A DNA stretch of 64,000 nt, taken from assembly GCF_949628215.1 (NCBI RefSeq), contig NC_134280.1:48944621-49008620 (forward strand), read 5' to 3'. The translations under genes were made by a program, and so were the position numbers. Position 1 is the first letter of the stretch. Each line of letters opens with the position of its first letter. The DNA comes from Phalacrocorax aristotelis. Its lineage: Eukaryota; Chordata; Aves; Suliformes; Phalacrocoracidae. Positions 46,506 through 60,200 of the stretch are shown piece by piece. The notes below the pieces were generated by a model, which was not told the DNA's origin, did no database searches, and saw nothing but the letters and a program-made list of their open reading frames with translations.

Positions 46506-48784
46506 GTTCCTCAGTAGCCAAATGTAAAGATTCATGCTAAAGCAAGTAAAGTATGGAGAAAGTAAAAAAAGTATGCATGGCGTATGTAATGCATGGTAAA
46601 AGTAAATGAAGTTCAGGGCCAAACCCTGATGTCCTTGCTCAGATTCTGACTCACAAAACCCTAATGTGACATAAATCCCTGTCAGAAACAACTGAATGGG
46701 AGTGTCAGGATAAGGTGGAACAGAAATCATAGAGATTATTCCAGGCCAAGGCAGTGTGGGACAAGGATATCATAGCTGAGGCATTTATGAACTTCTGAGA
46801 ACAGTAGATGAGTCCTTAGCCCAGCCCTGGTCCTGAGCCCAGCTCTTCCACTGTTCCTGTTTTGCCTGGACTTCCTAACAACCTGCCTGTTTTTACTATT
46901 CACTCCCTAGCATTTGGAGTGACGTTCTCAAAAACATATCAGTTCGGGCTGCAATACCAGATATCAATCAAAATCACTCTCTGCAGCAGTCACATACTAG
47001 TTTCCTCCCTTACCTTGAAATGGCAGACACAGCTCCCTGACAATAGGCAATGTTAGCATTGAGGGATTTGGGGGTCTTTGAGAAGTAGTTTATCAAATCT
47101 CTCCCTCTGGGGTGCCTATTCAAAACTTCACTCAGGTAGCTGGCTACCTGCCCTGTCCCCCTGGGAGCCTGAGTTCCCGTGCAAACAGTGCGGTACAGGC
47201 TAGGCAGCAGCTTGGTTGTCAAAGCATGAGCATATGTAAGCCTAGTCAAGTGCTTTACTTTCAAAGTACCGAGAAAATCACCTTGAAAAAATATTGTCTT
47301 GTAGAGATACTGCAGGCAGCTAAAGGTTTTAATTGATCTCAAATTGCTACGGCTTTGAGTGTGTTTTATGTCCGTATGAGTATAATTGCTCAACAGTTTT
47401 AGCTGCACAGATCCAGTGCTGGAAAATGGTTTCCCTGTGCAACTGGCACCACCGAGTGGAGAAAAGCATTTTTGCATTGGTTTCTTCCCATAAACCCATA
47501 CAGGTTTGGAAACTGGTCTGAATAAAGGCGTTTCATTTACCCTTGGAATAAAAACTCCAGATAAGTTCCTTGTATTCTCAATTAAAACAGGCTGGACATC
47601 AGTGCTCTGGGTACCTGTATCTGTAGATTACTAAATATAGCATTTTTCACCCATAGGAAACTCTCCGTAAGGATATATACGATATAACAGATATAAGGAT
47701 ATCTGTTTTACAAAGCTATGTAATGACAAATTTCCTTATTTTACACCTAATGATAGTAAAATACAGTTTGCTCACGTGGCAGCAGAAATAGATAGCTCTG
47801 AAATTCAGCCATTTGTCCAGGAAAGGGTCCACAAAGTTTTACTTTTAAAATTTCTTCTTAACATAACTATTTTTTATTGTGGTACTTTGGAGCCCTATCT
47901 GATGACCTAGCTTTCTCTCTGCTCTAACTCTTAGCTTCCAGGAAGGTCCTAACAAAAAATATGAGTATGTTTTGGACAAAAGCAGTGCTTGGAGTAGTGC
48001 ATTAGGGCCTGGCATGCGCCTCTGCTCCACAAGCAGCACCCTGCCTGCGTCTGGGAGCTCAGCACTCTGAGGGAGACAGGCAGTTTGGTGATGGCACCAG
48101 CCCCTGGTTTACAGCAACCAGGGAGCGTGGAGCGTGGCCAGTAACACTGAAAATCCCTGGAAAACTGTGGACCCACAACCCCCCCAGCTTATATCCGCCC
48201 AAACGCTGGGAACAGAAATTTGTTGTGTTTGAGTATGTGTTAGTTGGCAATTCTTGCCAAGAAAACTCGCAAATTCCCGTTTCGTTTTTAAGCAAATGAA
48301 GCTGTCTTTGCATTCATGCCATCCTGGTTTTTCACTTCCTTAAAATCGCCTGTTGTCGCAAGCCACCGGGAAAGGTTAACCTCAGCTCTTGTCCTGCGGG
48401 AGGTGGGTGCCTTGCGTTGGCTCCTGCAGGAGTGCCCTTGGGTCAGCTGAGGTTGAGATAGAAAAATATTTCTATTAAGAATTTGCTTTACATTCAGAAA
48501 TGGCTTTTTTGTGTGTGTCCCAAGCCATTTGCAGAACCCACCCTTGACCAGCTTTTAACGCCAGATTTTTAATGGTGCTCACGATGGGTGTGAGTGAACT
48601 TTCAACACAAGGTTTTTAATGGCGCTCAAGGCAGAGTGAACCTTGATGGTTATTTATAAAAGCATCATCAGTGAGGAGTGAAAACCAGTATGGCAGCACG
48701 AGTCATTGCCGACACAAAAACTGGTGGCAGTTTTATTTACTTTTTGCACGAAAGGGGTGCCAGCTTCACTCAGATTTCAGCAGC
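46506..48784. other. RAG1-TRAF6 intergenic DNA
   Basis: The largest open frame (minus strand, 47010-47477) has no recognised domain and no splice logic. A short imperfect tandem repeat lies at 48563-48641, just before the CpG island. RAG1 exon 1 may lie here but is not identifiable. Confidence 0.45.
48563..48641. repeat. Two-copy imperfect tandem repeat upstream of the TRAF6 CpG island
   Basis: Copies at 48563-48599 and 48610-48641 share TTTTTAATGG(T/C)GCTCA followed by a G-rich spacer and GAGTGAAC. The period is about 45 bp. Confidence 0.75.
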
Positions 48785-49560
48785 CCTACGGAGGCCGCCC
48801 CCACCCCGGAGCGCCTGGGGCCGGGCCACTGCCCCGCGGGAAGGACCCAAGCGTTCGGCCCCGCCGTTCCGTTCCGCCCCGCCCCGCCGCCGTTCCCCCT
48901 CCGCGGCGGCAGTGGGCGCTGCAGCCGGCCCGCCCCGCCGGTCTGAGGGCGGCCGCCGCCCCACTGCTTGCCGAGGAGAAGGCGGAAGTGGCGCCCGGGG
49001 AGCGGCCAGCGGGGAGCGGCCGGCGGTGAGTGCGGGCTGGGCGGACCGGCGGCGGGGGGGCGGCCGAGCCGGCGGCCGGGCGGAGGGCTGCGGAGGGGCC
49101 TGCCCGCGGCCTAGCGGCGGGACGGGCTCCGGTAAGCGAGGGGCCGGCCGGGGCTCCGCCGCCCGCCTCGGGCGTGGGGCCTGTGGCGGCGTTGCCAGCC
49201 GCGGCTGGGCGCGGAGCCCCGCGGCCTCATCCCCGAGAGCGGGGGCTCGGCGCCGCTGCTGGAGGCCCTGCGGGCCCGGGGGCCGGCTGGCGAGGCGGGC
49301 CTGCCTTCGGGGAGGGCGGTCATCCGGGCTGGGACACGGCGGCCTGCGCCGCTCCGAAATGCAGACTATCCCGGGATCCGCGCGGCGGGCTCGGCAGCCC
49401 TGAGTCCAGCCGCGCCGGCGCTCGCAGTTACCCAGTCCCGCCGGTGTACTGGGCGGGCTGGGGTCCTGGCTGCAGCCACCTTCTCCTGCCTCCGAGCAGC
49501 CCTGGCTGTGCCCTCGGACGGCCGCGGGAGCGTTAGCTGCGGGCGGCCTCTGCGTTGTAA
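48785..49560 (+). promoter_or_regulatory. TRAF6: CpG island, inferred TRAF6 promoter and untranslated exon 1
   Basis: The block is very GC- and CpG-rich over about 0.78 kb. It has tandem GC boxes (CCGCCCCGCCCCGCC, 48874-48888), an ETS-type GGCGGAAGTGG near 48981 and no TATA box, all typical of a housekeeping promoter. Two plus-strand donors follow: GGCG|GTGAGTGC at 49026 and TCCG|GTAAGCGA at 49132. Either could end a TRAF6 5' UTR exon spliced to the acceptor at 56969. Assignment to TRAF6 is by position and orientation. Long open frames across the island (for example 48678-49403) are GC-driven. Confidence 0.7.
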
Positions 49561-52500
49561 CGAGTGGTTAGTTTCTCTGCAGCCTCGAGCACGTCACCTC
49601 AAAAGTGGGCTCTGTTTTTTGCCAACTGTGAAATGGAGATACTCAATAAACTCTTCGGGAACGTGTTAAAGGCCTGTAAGGATAATTTGCAAGAGAGGCT
49701 ACTGTTTCTAAAGCTCTGTCTAGCTCTGTTACTAGAGTAGAAACTGGCAGTGCTTTCTGTCGATGGTAAATTTATTAATATGAGTAATAAGCTACAACTT
49801 CAATAGTACTTTCCATCGAATTAATCTGCTTTAGATAGGTCACACTGACTCTTTTCATACTTAAACGGAAATCTCAGCTGTAGGTGGGAGGAAAACATTC
49901 TAATTATATCCCTTATACCCAGTACTTAAAGCTAGCCAAAAGTATTTCTCCATGTTTGCCTCTGACAAGTTCTGCATGCTGCAGAGCTTCCCATGAGCTA
50001 TGTGGGTTTTGTTGTGTCTTAGATACCATTGACAGAATGAAGAAGAAAGCATTGATTTGAAGCTTTCGATGAGGGAGAGGTAAGAAAAGGAACAGTGGGA
50101 GGAAAAGTTACTGACTGCACTAACAGCTTGCTTAACATGTCCAGTGCATTTGACCCTGTGTTCACCAACTGTCTTAACACTTGCAAGCAACCTGCTTTGT
50201 CTGTCCCTAGAACCAGTACCACCAGGATCAGAAGGAAAAAAGATCATGGAAGTATGCTGATAAAAGCACTTGGGTTACTTTCATGGCAGGTGTCACTTTA
50301 GGCATAATTCTTCTGCATGTTCCACATTACCTTCAACTTTTCCCAAAAGAAGCTACAGATTTGTAGAGCTGAGTCAGGCTCCATTGAATGAGTGGTTGTC
50401 AAGTCATAAATGGCTTTTTAAGTCTTGTAGTATTGCATCACTGCAATACTGCTCTCCCTTTAAAAAATGTGCTGCTATATTTAAAAAGACAATGCACACA
50501 ATAGATACTTATGCTGATAGAACTTCAGAATGAAAGAATGTCTGAGGTGAACATACTTTTTCATCACTTGTTGAACTTCCGTGAGTTTAATATGTCAGGA
50601 AGAGTAACCTTTGTATCTCAGTAGCACAAATTAGCTAAACAAATATTAAAAAGTTTTAGATCCAGACTGTGAAAACTAAGGCTAAATGATTCTGGGTATA
50701 AAGCATGTCAAAAAGAAAACAAAAGTAAATGTAAAGTGAAAGAAGAAATGTTTTAGTTGTTTCAGAATGTGTGCTCAATTCACTGTTTCTTTTCCCAGGA
50801 TCTCAAATTGTTTTATTAATGCCAGATACAAGCTTAATGTTTGTTGAGGTAGATGGTCATTAAATCTAGCCTGTAGACCGGCCATTGTGGAAATCACATT
50901 TGTTCGTAGTCTTATTTCTCCCTGCCTCATTCTGAAGTACTTTCTGTCCTGGTGCTTACCTTGTCCCCATCAGGCAGCATCTTAAATTCTCTGCAGATCT
51001 ACTGAGGGATATAGAAAGGCACCATGCATGTCTTGAAGCGTTCTCAGTGTGCAAAGGGAGAGCAGAACCTCTGCCAAAGTAATTAAAAGAATTAAATAGT
51101 ATTGTTGTTCTCACTAACAGTGCTTTCCTTGTATTTGTTAATCTGAACAAAGTTTTTTCTGATAATGGAAAAACCCATGGAATATTTTGGTGTTAAATAC
51201 AATATAGTGCACTTCGACTGCTCACTAAAATGCAATTTGTTTTGACATACTCAAGTGGGATAAAAATGTGAACGTAACTGGGACTATGCGACCATGTAGT
51301 CCCCTAAGTAACACTTAAGCATAAAAATGTGTATGTGAATAAAGCCTGAGAGCATTCTCTCTAAGCAAAGAGAAATCACCTGGAAATCTTCAGAAACCCC
51401 CAAAGGCCGCTCAGCTCCAGTGGCAGGAGCTCTTGATACTGCCTAATGAGCTTTTAATATTGTTGTTCAATTGTATTTGCCTCAAACAGAATTTCTCATT
51501 TTAAGTCTTTAGGCTTACATGTTACAATGATAAGTATAGTGGTTATCCAGAAGGCTTGGAAGTCATAACAGTTACTGCTATCAGAAAAAAAAAAGTTGAG
51601 ATATCAATAAAATGTTTGCAGCGTGCTTGCAGGCTTTTACAAGAAACCAGAATTTGGTTTGTGCAATTATGATTTCTGCCTAAATCTCCTGTTGCTTTGG
51701 CTTGTGTAGCCATTTGATAGCTTTGAAATGAAAGTGTTCTATAGGTATTAATTAAAAGGAACTTGCATCATTGTATATGTTCTGCCTGGATGAGGCCCCA
51801 GTGATGATAGTTACAAACCTCATAATGCAAACACACAGTGCTTATCAGTTTTCAGCAAACCATTGATTAATATGCCTGGGAATAAGTGTTGCAAGTATTG
51901 CTTTGTAAACAGATTATCCCAAGTCACTCCACTGGTCTGTCAGTCTCATGACCCAGAAATGTTTATGTACAAAACTATTCTCAGCGAGGCAGAAAAAGAA
52001 AAGAAAAAAGTTTGGGCAGTTTTTCTCTCCGTGTGGCATTGAAGGCATTTCCCAAGCTGGCTGTGTGCTGGCCAGACTGCAAACGGATTAATTATGTTTG
52101 TGAACTTAAAGTAAGAAAAGTGATTTGAAATAGTCTTCTGAATTGATCTCCTGATTTAGATGGCTACTCATTGAATTTCCAAGGAAAGGGCATGTGGAAA
52201 TTGATTGTATTCGATACTTACTGATTAATATTCAAAATTTTCTATTTCATGGCAACTAATATGCTCTCTGTACAGTGTTCCTTCACCTTTGCCAAATGCT
52301 CAAAGGTGTTATTTCATATTTCAGTGTAAATAGGATACAATGCCTACTTTTATTTCCTTCCTATTACTCTAATTATAGTGTAATTTTTCAGGCAATCTGA
52401 AGATATCTTTTGTTACCGGTAATATTTTTTTGATTTAGAGAAGTTTCTGAATTAATCCGGTGGCTCTTTGGAGCGTGAAAATCTGTAAAAGCCCTACCTA

Positions 52501-55500
52501 AGCTCCATTAGACTATGGGACTTTGCAAATCAGAGCACTGAGTCTTGTTGCCTGCATTAAGTTAAAATACGGGTGGGTTTTAATTCTGTTTTGAAATGGG
52601 TTTTGTCAGTCATAAGGTACATTATCCTCAGAGGAGTTTGGTCTTCTGGTCTGACTGTGCTATCTCCAATGAACCTCTAAACACTTTGTAATGCAACAGT
52701 GTAATAGCAACGTAGCACATTACTTAAGAAAGCTTTTGGCCGGGTTTGATCTTAAGACTACAGGGAGTCCCCATGCTACTCTTCCAACTTTAACTGTGCC
52801 TTTTATGGGGCCCAAATGTTTGATCCTTAGGGCATTCCAGATTTCTGCAGCACAAGTAATGATCAGACAACTCCTGTCCATTACCATTTGCCTGGAAAGC
52901 ACCTTCCTTTCTGTTGTTGAACAATACAGCTGTTGCCTTGGAATCAACCTTTGCTGGCCCAAGGACTTTGGGTACGCCGTGTGTGCAAGCTAAAACCCAT
53001 TATCTGTCTACTCAGCAAGTCTGATAGGACTTCCTAGCTCTAGAAAAGAGCATTTCAGGTGCATTGCCAGACACAGTTTTAAGGCTTTCTTTGCCTGAGA
53101 AATGTCATGCTAGCAAAAACAAGACTTAATGGTCCAGTTTAATTTCAGTTGCTCCTCAATCTGAAGGCTGGATGTTGTCCTGGAGCAGGCTACCGAAGTG
53201 TTTAATGTGTTAAACTATCAACGTCAAAAAAAATGGATAAATTCTAAAGGCTGCAGTGTAGACAAGGTATTATAAATTAATATTTGCATTTTGTTGGATT
53301 TGACTCAATTTTGTTCATCAGAGAGGAAGAATAACAACCATTATCAATAGGAAGAAAAACTGATGTGGTTTTGGGGGGTTGTTTTTTAGATTTTACTTCA
53401 CTGGTAATCTAATTTCAAACAAAAGGAAAGGGTAGCAACTTGTGAATTTTGGGATAAATACTCATTTGGATTTTGAAATCCACCCTCTTTTAGCCAAAAA
53501 TTTTTTAAAATTCCCAGGGGAGGAACATACAAAACTGCTACAGTAGGCTTACAAATATTCTGCTCTGTCTTCATCAGGGGAAAGACCTGTCATCGACATT
53601 CAAAGTATGCTTTTCTTTAGTTGGCTTTGCTCTAATGCTGCTCTGTTCTAGAAGATATGGATCTATGTTCCTACTCCTGGAGGGTAAAATAAGTGCCATA
53701 AGAAACAGAACTAATTCCTACCACAGTAGTTACAACTTTTAGAGGAATTGTTTTAAATTATGGTGGAATAATCAGGCCTTGGTTAATGGTCCGAGTGACA
53801 GCAGTGTGGATTTTGATTTGGAAAATTGTGTCTTGCCCCACACCTATAAATAGGTGTGGAGAAAGGAGGGTTTTCCTCACAGATAAGATGAAATGGATAA
53901 GAGTAGTAGTAGGAATCTAATCTTATATAAAGCATGAACAAAATTAAAAATCTGCCTCTTAATCAACTTAAGTTGCCTCTTTGTGCCTGAATTTACCTAT
54001 TTAAAAAGAGGAACCAATGATACTTGCGACTTTTTTTTAATGAAGCCTTTGGTCATATGCAGACAAAAAGCTCCATGTGGGAGTGGAGTACATCACTGAA
54101 TAAGGGGATTTTGGTGTGAGACTGGGATGTTGACTGGTTGCAGTGACTCATTCATTAAAATGACTCTGGTGTAGGATTTTTGTTTCTGCAGTCTGAATGC
54201 ACATACCTGCTATGTCTGTAGAAACAGTTTAAACGGGCAAAGAGTACCACTTGCACAGCACTTAAATCTACAGACTGTTCAACTATTGAGATGATACTGA
54301 GTCAGATCCTGTTTTCTTCCTTATAAGAACAATATTTCAAATAGTATGTTTTTTTCCTAGGAGCAGCCCAAGGGAAGAGTTGCACACTTCTTTGCAATTA
54401 ACGTGACAGCTGAATTTGGGTAAAGCTATGACATTTTCCTCCTTGCTACTTCCTGAATTGCTTTGTGACATTGCTAAAGGGGGATATATGTTCCTCTTCC
54501 CTTTCTTAGTCTCACTAAATATACCCTTGTGGCTTGGAAAAATGTGAAATTTTCAGTCCTGGGCTGGCCTGTGGATTCTAATATCCTGCATACCAACATT
54601 CCCACTCCAGTGGCCTAACTTAGTTCCTGTGATTTTTCATTAAGTATGGCCTGTGGACTAATCATCCTCTGCAGTGGCTGTTAAATGAAGGTTATGTTAG
54701 TTTAACAATGGAAACAAGTTGGGTTTTTTTCTCCAGAGGAGAGAGACCTACCAATGGCAGTCTAAAAAAATCTTTGTCACAGAGAATTTTTCTAAGCATT
54801 TTTTCTTCTGCTTCTGTTCTAAGTCACTGGGGAAGTTGCTCAGTTCCATGGGATTAAATTGATTGCTGTTGGACTGTGCCTGAAGAAAGTGCTGGGAATT
54901 TATATGGTCTTTAGTTTGTATTGCTGCTGCGTTTAGGAGCCTTGAATATACAGCCTGTTGTGGTAGATAATGTATAGGGATAATACATGGGGGCAGAGAA
55001 CAAGAATAGAAGTAAACATACCTCCTTGGACGCAGTTCCAGACAGCTCTGCTGTAGAGTTATTTCTGCATTAAGTAAGCATTGCTCACCAGTTCAGTACA
55101 ACTCAAAACTGTCAAACTGTACTTTGAGACTCTGTACCTTAATGGTGTTTTGGAAATATCAGGTATGCTACTCTTCAGGTACCACTCTCATACCGCTGCG
55201 TACCTCAACAAAATGGAAAGTCACATATTTGTACCATATCTGGTTTGATTCTAACTGTAACTGACCTAAATATGGTAACTTTGCCTGTTTGATTTTGTTT
55301 GGTAGATCTGCCTTTTCTTTTTTTTTTTGTCTGGATAACCATAAAAAAATCTCATACAATGTTAGCATGGGCAGTATTGTTAGTTATTTATCATGCAGGT
55401 GGCCTATCTGTAATGTTGTATGTGTTCAAAATATATTTCCAGTAAATGCTAGTTGAGGCTTTGTGTGATTAGTATTTCTGTTGATATTCAGGTGTCATAT

Positions 55501-56969
55501 AATAAGTACCCAAGTAAAACTACCTGTACATCCTCGTCCTATCCATGAACATTTTGTTAAAATGACTTGTGATGTTCAAATTCTGCTAAAGGCAGGAAAA
55601 AGTTCGACTGTGTGAGCTTGAGGTCAAGGTAACCCTATACATTCAGCACTCCTCACTTCCCCCAGAGTCTGCAGCAGTGATGCAGATCAACAATCCTTAC
55701 AGTTCAGCTCCTGATTAATCCTTAGATTACATACCTAATATGCTTTAAATGATGTAATGGTGTGACAGTGAATGCAGTAGGTGAACATTGCAAGAGACCT
55801 TTGCCTATGCTGCTGTACAAAAGGTGATCAAATCTGGGCTTAGTGGGTTTGTTTGACAGGCCTGGCTCTGTAACCCTCAGCCTAGTCAGACTGCCTTGCA
55901 CCTGATGATAGCCTCTGTGTTTCAAAGAAATGTAATTTACAGAAAACTAACCAAATAGGATTCTAAGATGATGGTTGTAGCCATTAAAAAAATCTAGGGA
56001 GAGGAAAATTTCTTGGGCTTTTAGAATTTCTATTTGTTGTCTAGACCTTTCTTTAAAGTTCCCTCATTCAATGTAGAAACATTTGCAATCTCTTTGGGGA
56101 TGCCAGCTTTTTATTTATTTCTTACCTATGCGTTCAACCTGCTTTGTGAGTAGTATTTTAAAAGCAGGTTCTACCTTGCCATTCACTGTTCTTCAGGGGA
56201 ATGTGACTTTTATCTTCTGTTCTTAGTCATGTCCCTTGTCCTCCCTGCCAGCTAGAGTGGAAGAGGGAAAGGAGAGCAAGAACTCTGAGTGGAGTAGATA
56301 GCTTTTGAGCTGTGGAAGTAGCCTTATCTCATGTGTAGCTTCTTACTCAATTTAAAGTCCTACTGGCAGTTTTAAAATGTTATCAGCAGTGCTGTGTATT
56401 TGAATTTCATTTGCAGCCCAGCATCTGCTTGGTTTGGGTACTTGGACTTGCATTTTATTTGTGGACATGTGCCTAAACTGATTTGAAACCTATACTGTGA
56501 ATTGCTGTATACAGAAAATGTTAAATATCCTTTATTCACTGTAACAAAAATATGGAATCGAGCTATTGTCATCCAATAAAACTTGGTTTTGTACAGCGTT
56601 TTTCATGCAAATTATATTTGAATTCTTTAGATGTAAATAATACTGAAGGGGTAAAGAGGCATTTTCATTAAACATAGCGAGGAGAAAGAATTTTTTTTTC
56701 ACATAGGTAGTCAGACGAAAGAGATTACAGAAAGGGGTGTGTGTGTGTGTTTGAACTAGGCTGACAGGATGCAGTGCTTTTTCCTATATATCACAAGATA
56801 AGTAAAAAAGATAGATAGCAAACTGGGACAAAGCAAAACCAGTGATTTTGAGTAGAACCAAATATGCATCACTGTTCCAGTGTTTCTGGTCAGAAATAAA
56901 ATTTGTTGTTCACTGGAAGGGAAGGTGTTGGAATATTTTAAATTAACATATCTTTTTGTCATCTTGCAG
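49133..56969 (+). other. Inferred TRAF6 intron 1, about 7.9 kb
   Basis: From the CpG-island donor to the acceptor before the first coding exon. Beyond the GC-rich start it is AT-rich and looks unique, with a T-rich run near 55319 and a (GT)7 at 56737-56751. No exon or mobile element is supported. Confidence 0.5.
56737..56751. repeat. (GT)7 microsatellite
   Basis: A short perfect dinucleotide run in TRAF6 intron 1. Confidence 0.85.
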
Positions 56970-57296
56970 ACTGTTTCTGTGTAGCATTTGATTAGCTACT
57001 ATGAGCTTGCTATATAGTGATAACAGTTGTGGAGCCCGAGACTTGGAGAGCGGCTGCTGTGCAGCCATGGCCAGTGCCTGCAGCGTTGGAGTGAAAGAAG
57101 ACAGCGTAAGCGTCAGCAGTGGGACTGGAAACCCTCCAAGTTCTTTCACAGAGGAAACACAAGGTTATGATGTGGAGTTTGATCCACCCTTGGAAAGTAA
57201 ATACGAATGTCCAATCTGTTTGATGGCTCTTCGGGAAGCAGTGCAGACACCATGTGGACACCGTTTCTGCAAAGGCTGCATTGTCAAATCAATAAG
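56970..57296 (+). CDS. TRAF6: TRAF6 first coding exon (5' UTR 56970-57000, RING domain)
   Basis: Acceptor TCATCTTGCAG ends at 56969 and donor ATAAG|GTAACA follows 57296. The ATG at 57001 leaves 31 nt of 5' UTR in the exon. It encodes 98 codons plus two bases of a split Arg codon that the next exon completes. It covers the N-terminus and most RING ligands. Confidence 0.95.
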
Positions 57297-60200
57297 GTAA
57301 CAGAAAATTTACAGAAGTTGCTTTTAAGAAGGAATTCACTTACCAAAGCAGAGCAGTTTAAGGGCAATGCAAACCGAATAGAACTGCTTAATGTGCATTA
57401 CCAGTGAGTGCTAATAGAACTCCAGGAATTTATAATTCATTAAAGATGCTTTCTAATAAGCACTAGGTATGGCCAAAATGTCATGAGGAGGTTGCGTGAG
57501 GCTTGGAGGTCTCATGAGCTTTAGATATTTTGCCATTGATACAAATGTACCCAGGTTATCAATCTAAATATTTGATTGAGTAAACATTAAATAATATTTT
57601 TTAAGTAGCAGCTAAATCCTCCAAATAAATTCCATTTTCAGTCCAGGATTATAAAACCTGTCTTTTCCCTATGGTTGTTTCTCTTGATAACTACAGGCAG
57701 CTACAGACAGCATGGTTTCTTGATGCAGATTCATGCGTTCAGTTCTTCACTCGCAATCAGCCGCTTCCTTGTTGAGCTGGAAGAGTGATTGTAATGAGGG
57801 AATGGTTTCGAACAAAGCATTTAGAGAAGAAACTAGGTGGCATATGAGGGAGTGGGAATGAGATATGAAGGCAATAGTAGGCTGGGCTCATAAAAATGAG
57901 TGATTGAAAGACCAAGGAAGGGCAGAATGTACATGGGTAGGGTGTAGTTCCCTCAAGCCTGGAACATAGTCATCAGTGTCCCCAGCATATTGGTGAGTAT
58001 TGGAACACGTTGATAGAAGGCTGGATATTATGCTGTAGGGTTTTTCCTTCTCAGCATAGCCAGATTTTTTTCTTAACAATTGCCGACTTAGCTCAAATCT
58101 CACAGTACTTTGGTAGGAATCTAAATATTTAATTCTGTGTGACCCACATATAGAACTGGTTAATTTCCAACCTTACTTTGCACACCTTTGTGTAAAGCTC
58201 ATCAAACTCTCTTCAATATTACTGTACAATGTTGTTTTCCCCAGGCATTTATTTTTAGCATGCAAAATGGACAGTGCTTTCTTGATTGTGTTTCCATACC
58301 ATTTATCCATAGTTCTGTTCCATTTCCTTTTTACCATGGTCTGTCATTTATAGCACACTAAACGCATAGTATGCCAGCAACGATGTTCTCTGAATAGAGT
58401 ATTTGGGCTTTTTTGTGGGCTTCTCTGTAACTTCTGTGGCTGTTGTATCTGGTGCTACTGTATTTCTTCATGGTATCCCTTTTAGATCAAGGAGGAAAAT
58501 ATTGGAGCTGAGAAGACAAACTTAATTTTGTGTTCCCTATTTATGATAGCAAAAGAGCCAGGCTATTTTCGTTTCTAGCAAGTGCAGATACTTATTGTGT
58601 ATGCTTGCAGCACAATTGTTGTTAACATCAGTTTCATCAATATTTCTGAGAAAAGGATGCAGTTTAATTATCCAGAGAATGCAGAATACCACCAGTGTTC
58701 ACCCATGAAAAAGGGGCCTCGCCTGTAGATTCTGCAGAGGAAGCTGAGAGATACTCAGTTCTCCACTAACCATACCACGAGATCACCCTGCTCCCTTAGT
58801 CCCTTGCCTTGTTCACTATGTTCCTACTTCTGCAAGAAAAGTACGTCAGGCCTTACCCAACTGCATCACTCAATGGTATTTGCATCAGTAGAGTGCATGG
58901 AAGAAGGCAAAAAAAGCCCAAAACTGAACTTGTCAGCTTTGACTGTAATCCAGTTCCCTAGGTGCAAGCAGTTAGCTTCACTTTCTGGCCTTTGCTTTGC
59001 ATGTTCCAACCTAAATTCTTTCATGAGGTACATAATTTCATGCATGCTTGTAAGCATTGAATTAGATGCTTGTACTAATAAAGGCCATTAAATTTTGGAA
59101 TTCCTTTCTTGCACTCTGATTCCTCTGTTTGTTGGCAGTAGCAGTTTTTATACCCTTCTCTAACTTGGGTATTTCTGGAAGAAAGAAAAGAAATCTTTAA
59201 ACCTTCTCATGGGAGTACGATGTCTATAAATCCTGAAGGTAGATTAGTCAGTACTTAAGTATACTGAGCTTTAGAAATGTCTACTCACTAATCATTTCAA
59301 AGACAACAGAATTCCTAGGTTTAAAACTGAGGGGGGAAATGACTAAACTTAAAATAACCAAAAATGGGTGTCTCATTTCCAGTCTTTCAGATCCTTAACA
59401 GCTAAGGTGATCTTGTTTTCTAATCCTTCTGCTTCTGCTGATGAGCTGCACAGTTACAGTCATTGGTTAGAATTTACCACAGGACTGAGTGAGGAACTGC
59501 ATGCTCAGAACGCAACATCACATAGCAGGTAGAGAAACTTCCTTCTTAAACCCCAGCCATGGGAAATGGTTTCTCTTCCTTTTTAAATTAACAGAGCATT
59601 CGTTTTGCTCAAGGTTGTAGGTCTGCAAACAATTTCAGTGACCAGAAGCTTTTGCTTCTTTTACACCCTTTCCGTTACTTCATTTCTATAGATAGTGTTG
59701 ACTGTTTCAGCAAATACTAAACACAGGTGGAAAGCGTTTTTCATCTTGGAGGCTATAGATCATCACTCTGATATTTCAGTCATCAATAGTAAATGTTTTC
59801 CCTCATTCCCCACTGAAATCTGTCTTTAGAGTGCAGGTTGAATGAATGCTTGTGAAAGCAGAGCAGAAAATTTAAGTGCCAGAACCCTTTGAATCCCTGA
59901 AGGGCTGAATTGCGTGCTTAACTGGCATCCATTGATCAGGCTATTGATTTGGAGTATGTAGTGTCTACAGTACAATATTGATTTGGAATCTGTAATGTCT
60001 GCAGTACCCTATTGATTGATGTCATTGAGAAGCTTCTACAGAACTAAAATGAAAATGGAAAGTGATTTTTACATTCTCTAAGTACTGTTTTTTTTCATTA
60101 AGTGATTGTCACAGCCTTTATTTGATCAGGAAAAAATTGCTTCTCTTTACTCCTCATTTCCCCACTGTCTAGCTCAAGAGAACACAGAGATTAGGGATTT

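Noticed and set aside
47010-47477. 155-aa minus-strand open frame upstream of RAG1
   Set aside because: No recognisable domain, homologue or splice context. It is of a length that can occur by chance in this amount of sequence. It might be part of an unknown repeat.
48678-49403. 241-aa and 168-aa open frames over the 49-kb CpG island
   Set aside because: The same GC-driven effect. Composition is Gly/Ala/Arg/Pro-rich, and the frames run across likely TRAF6 exon 1 and its donors.
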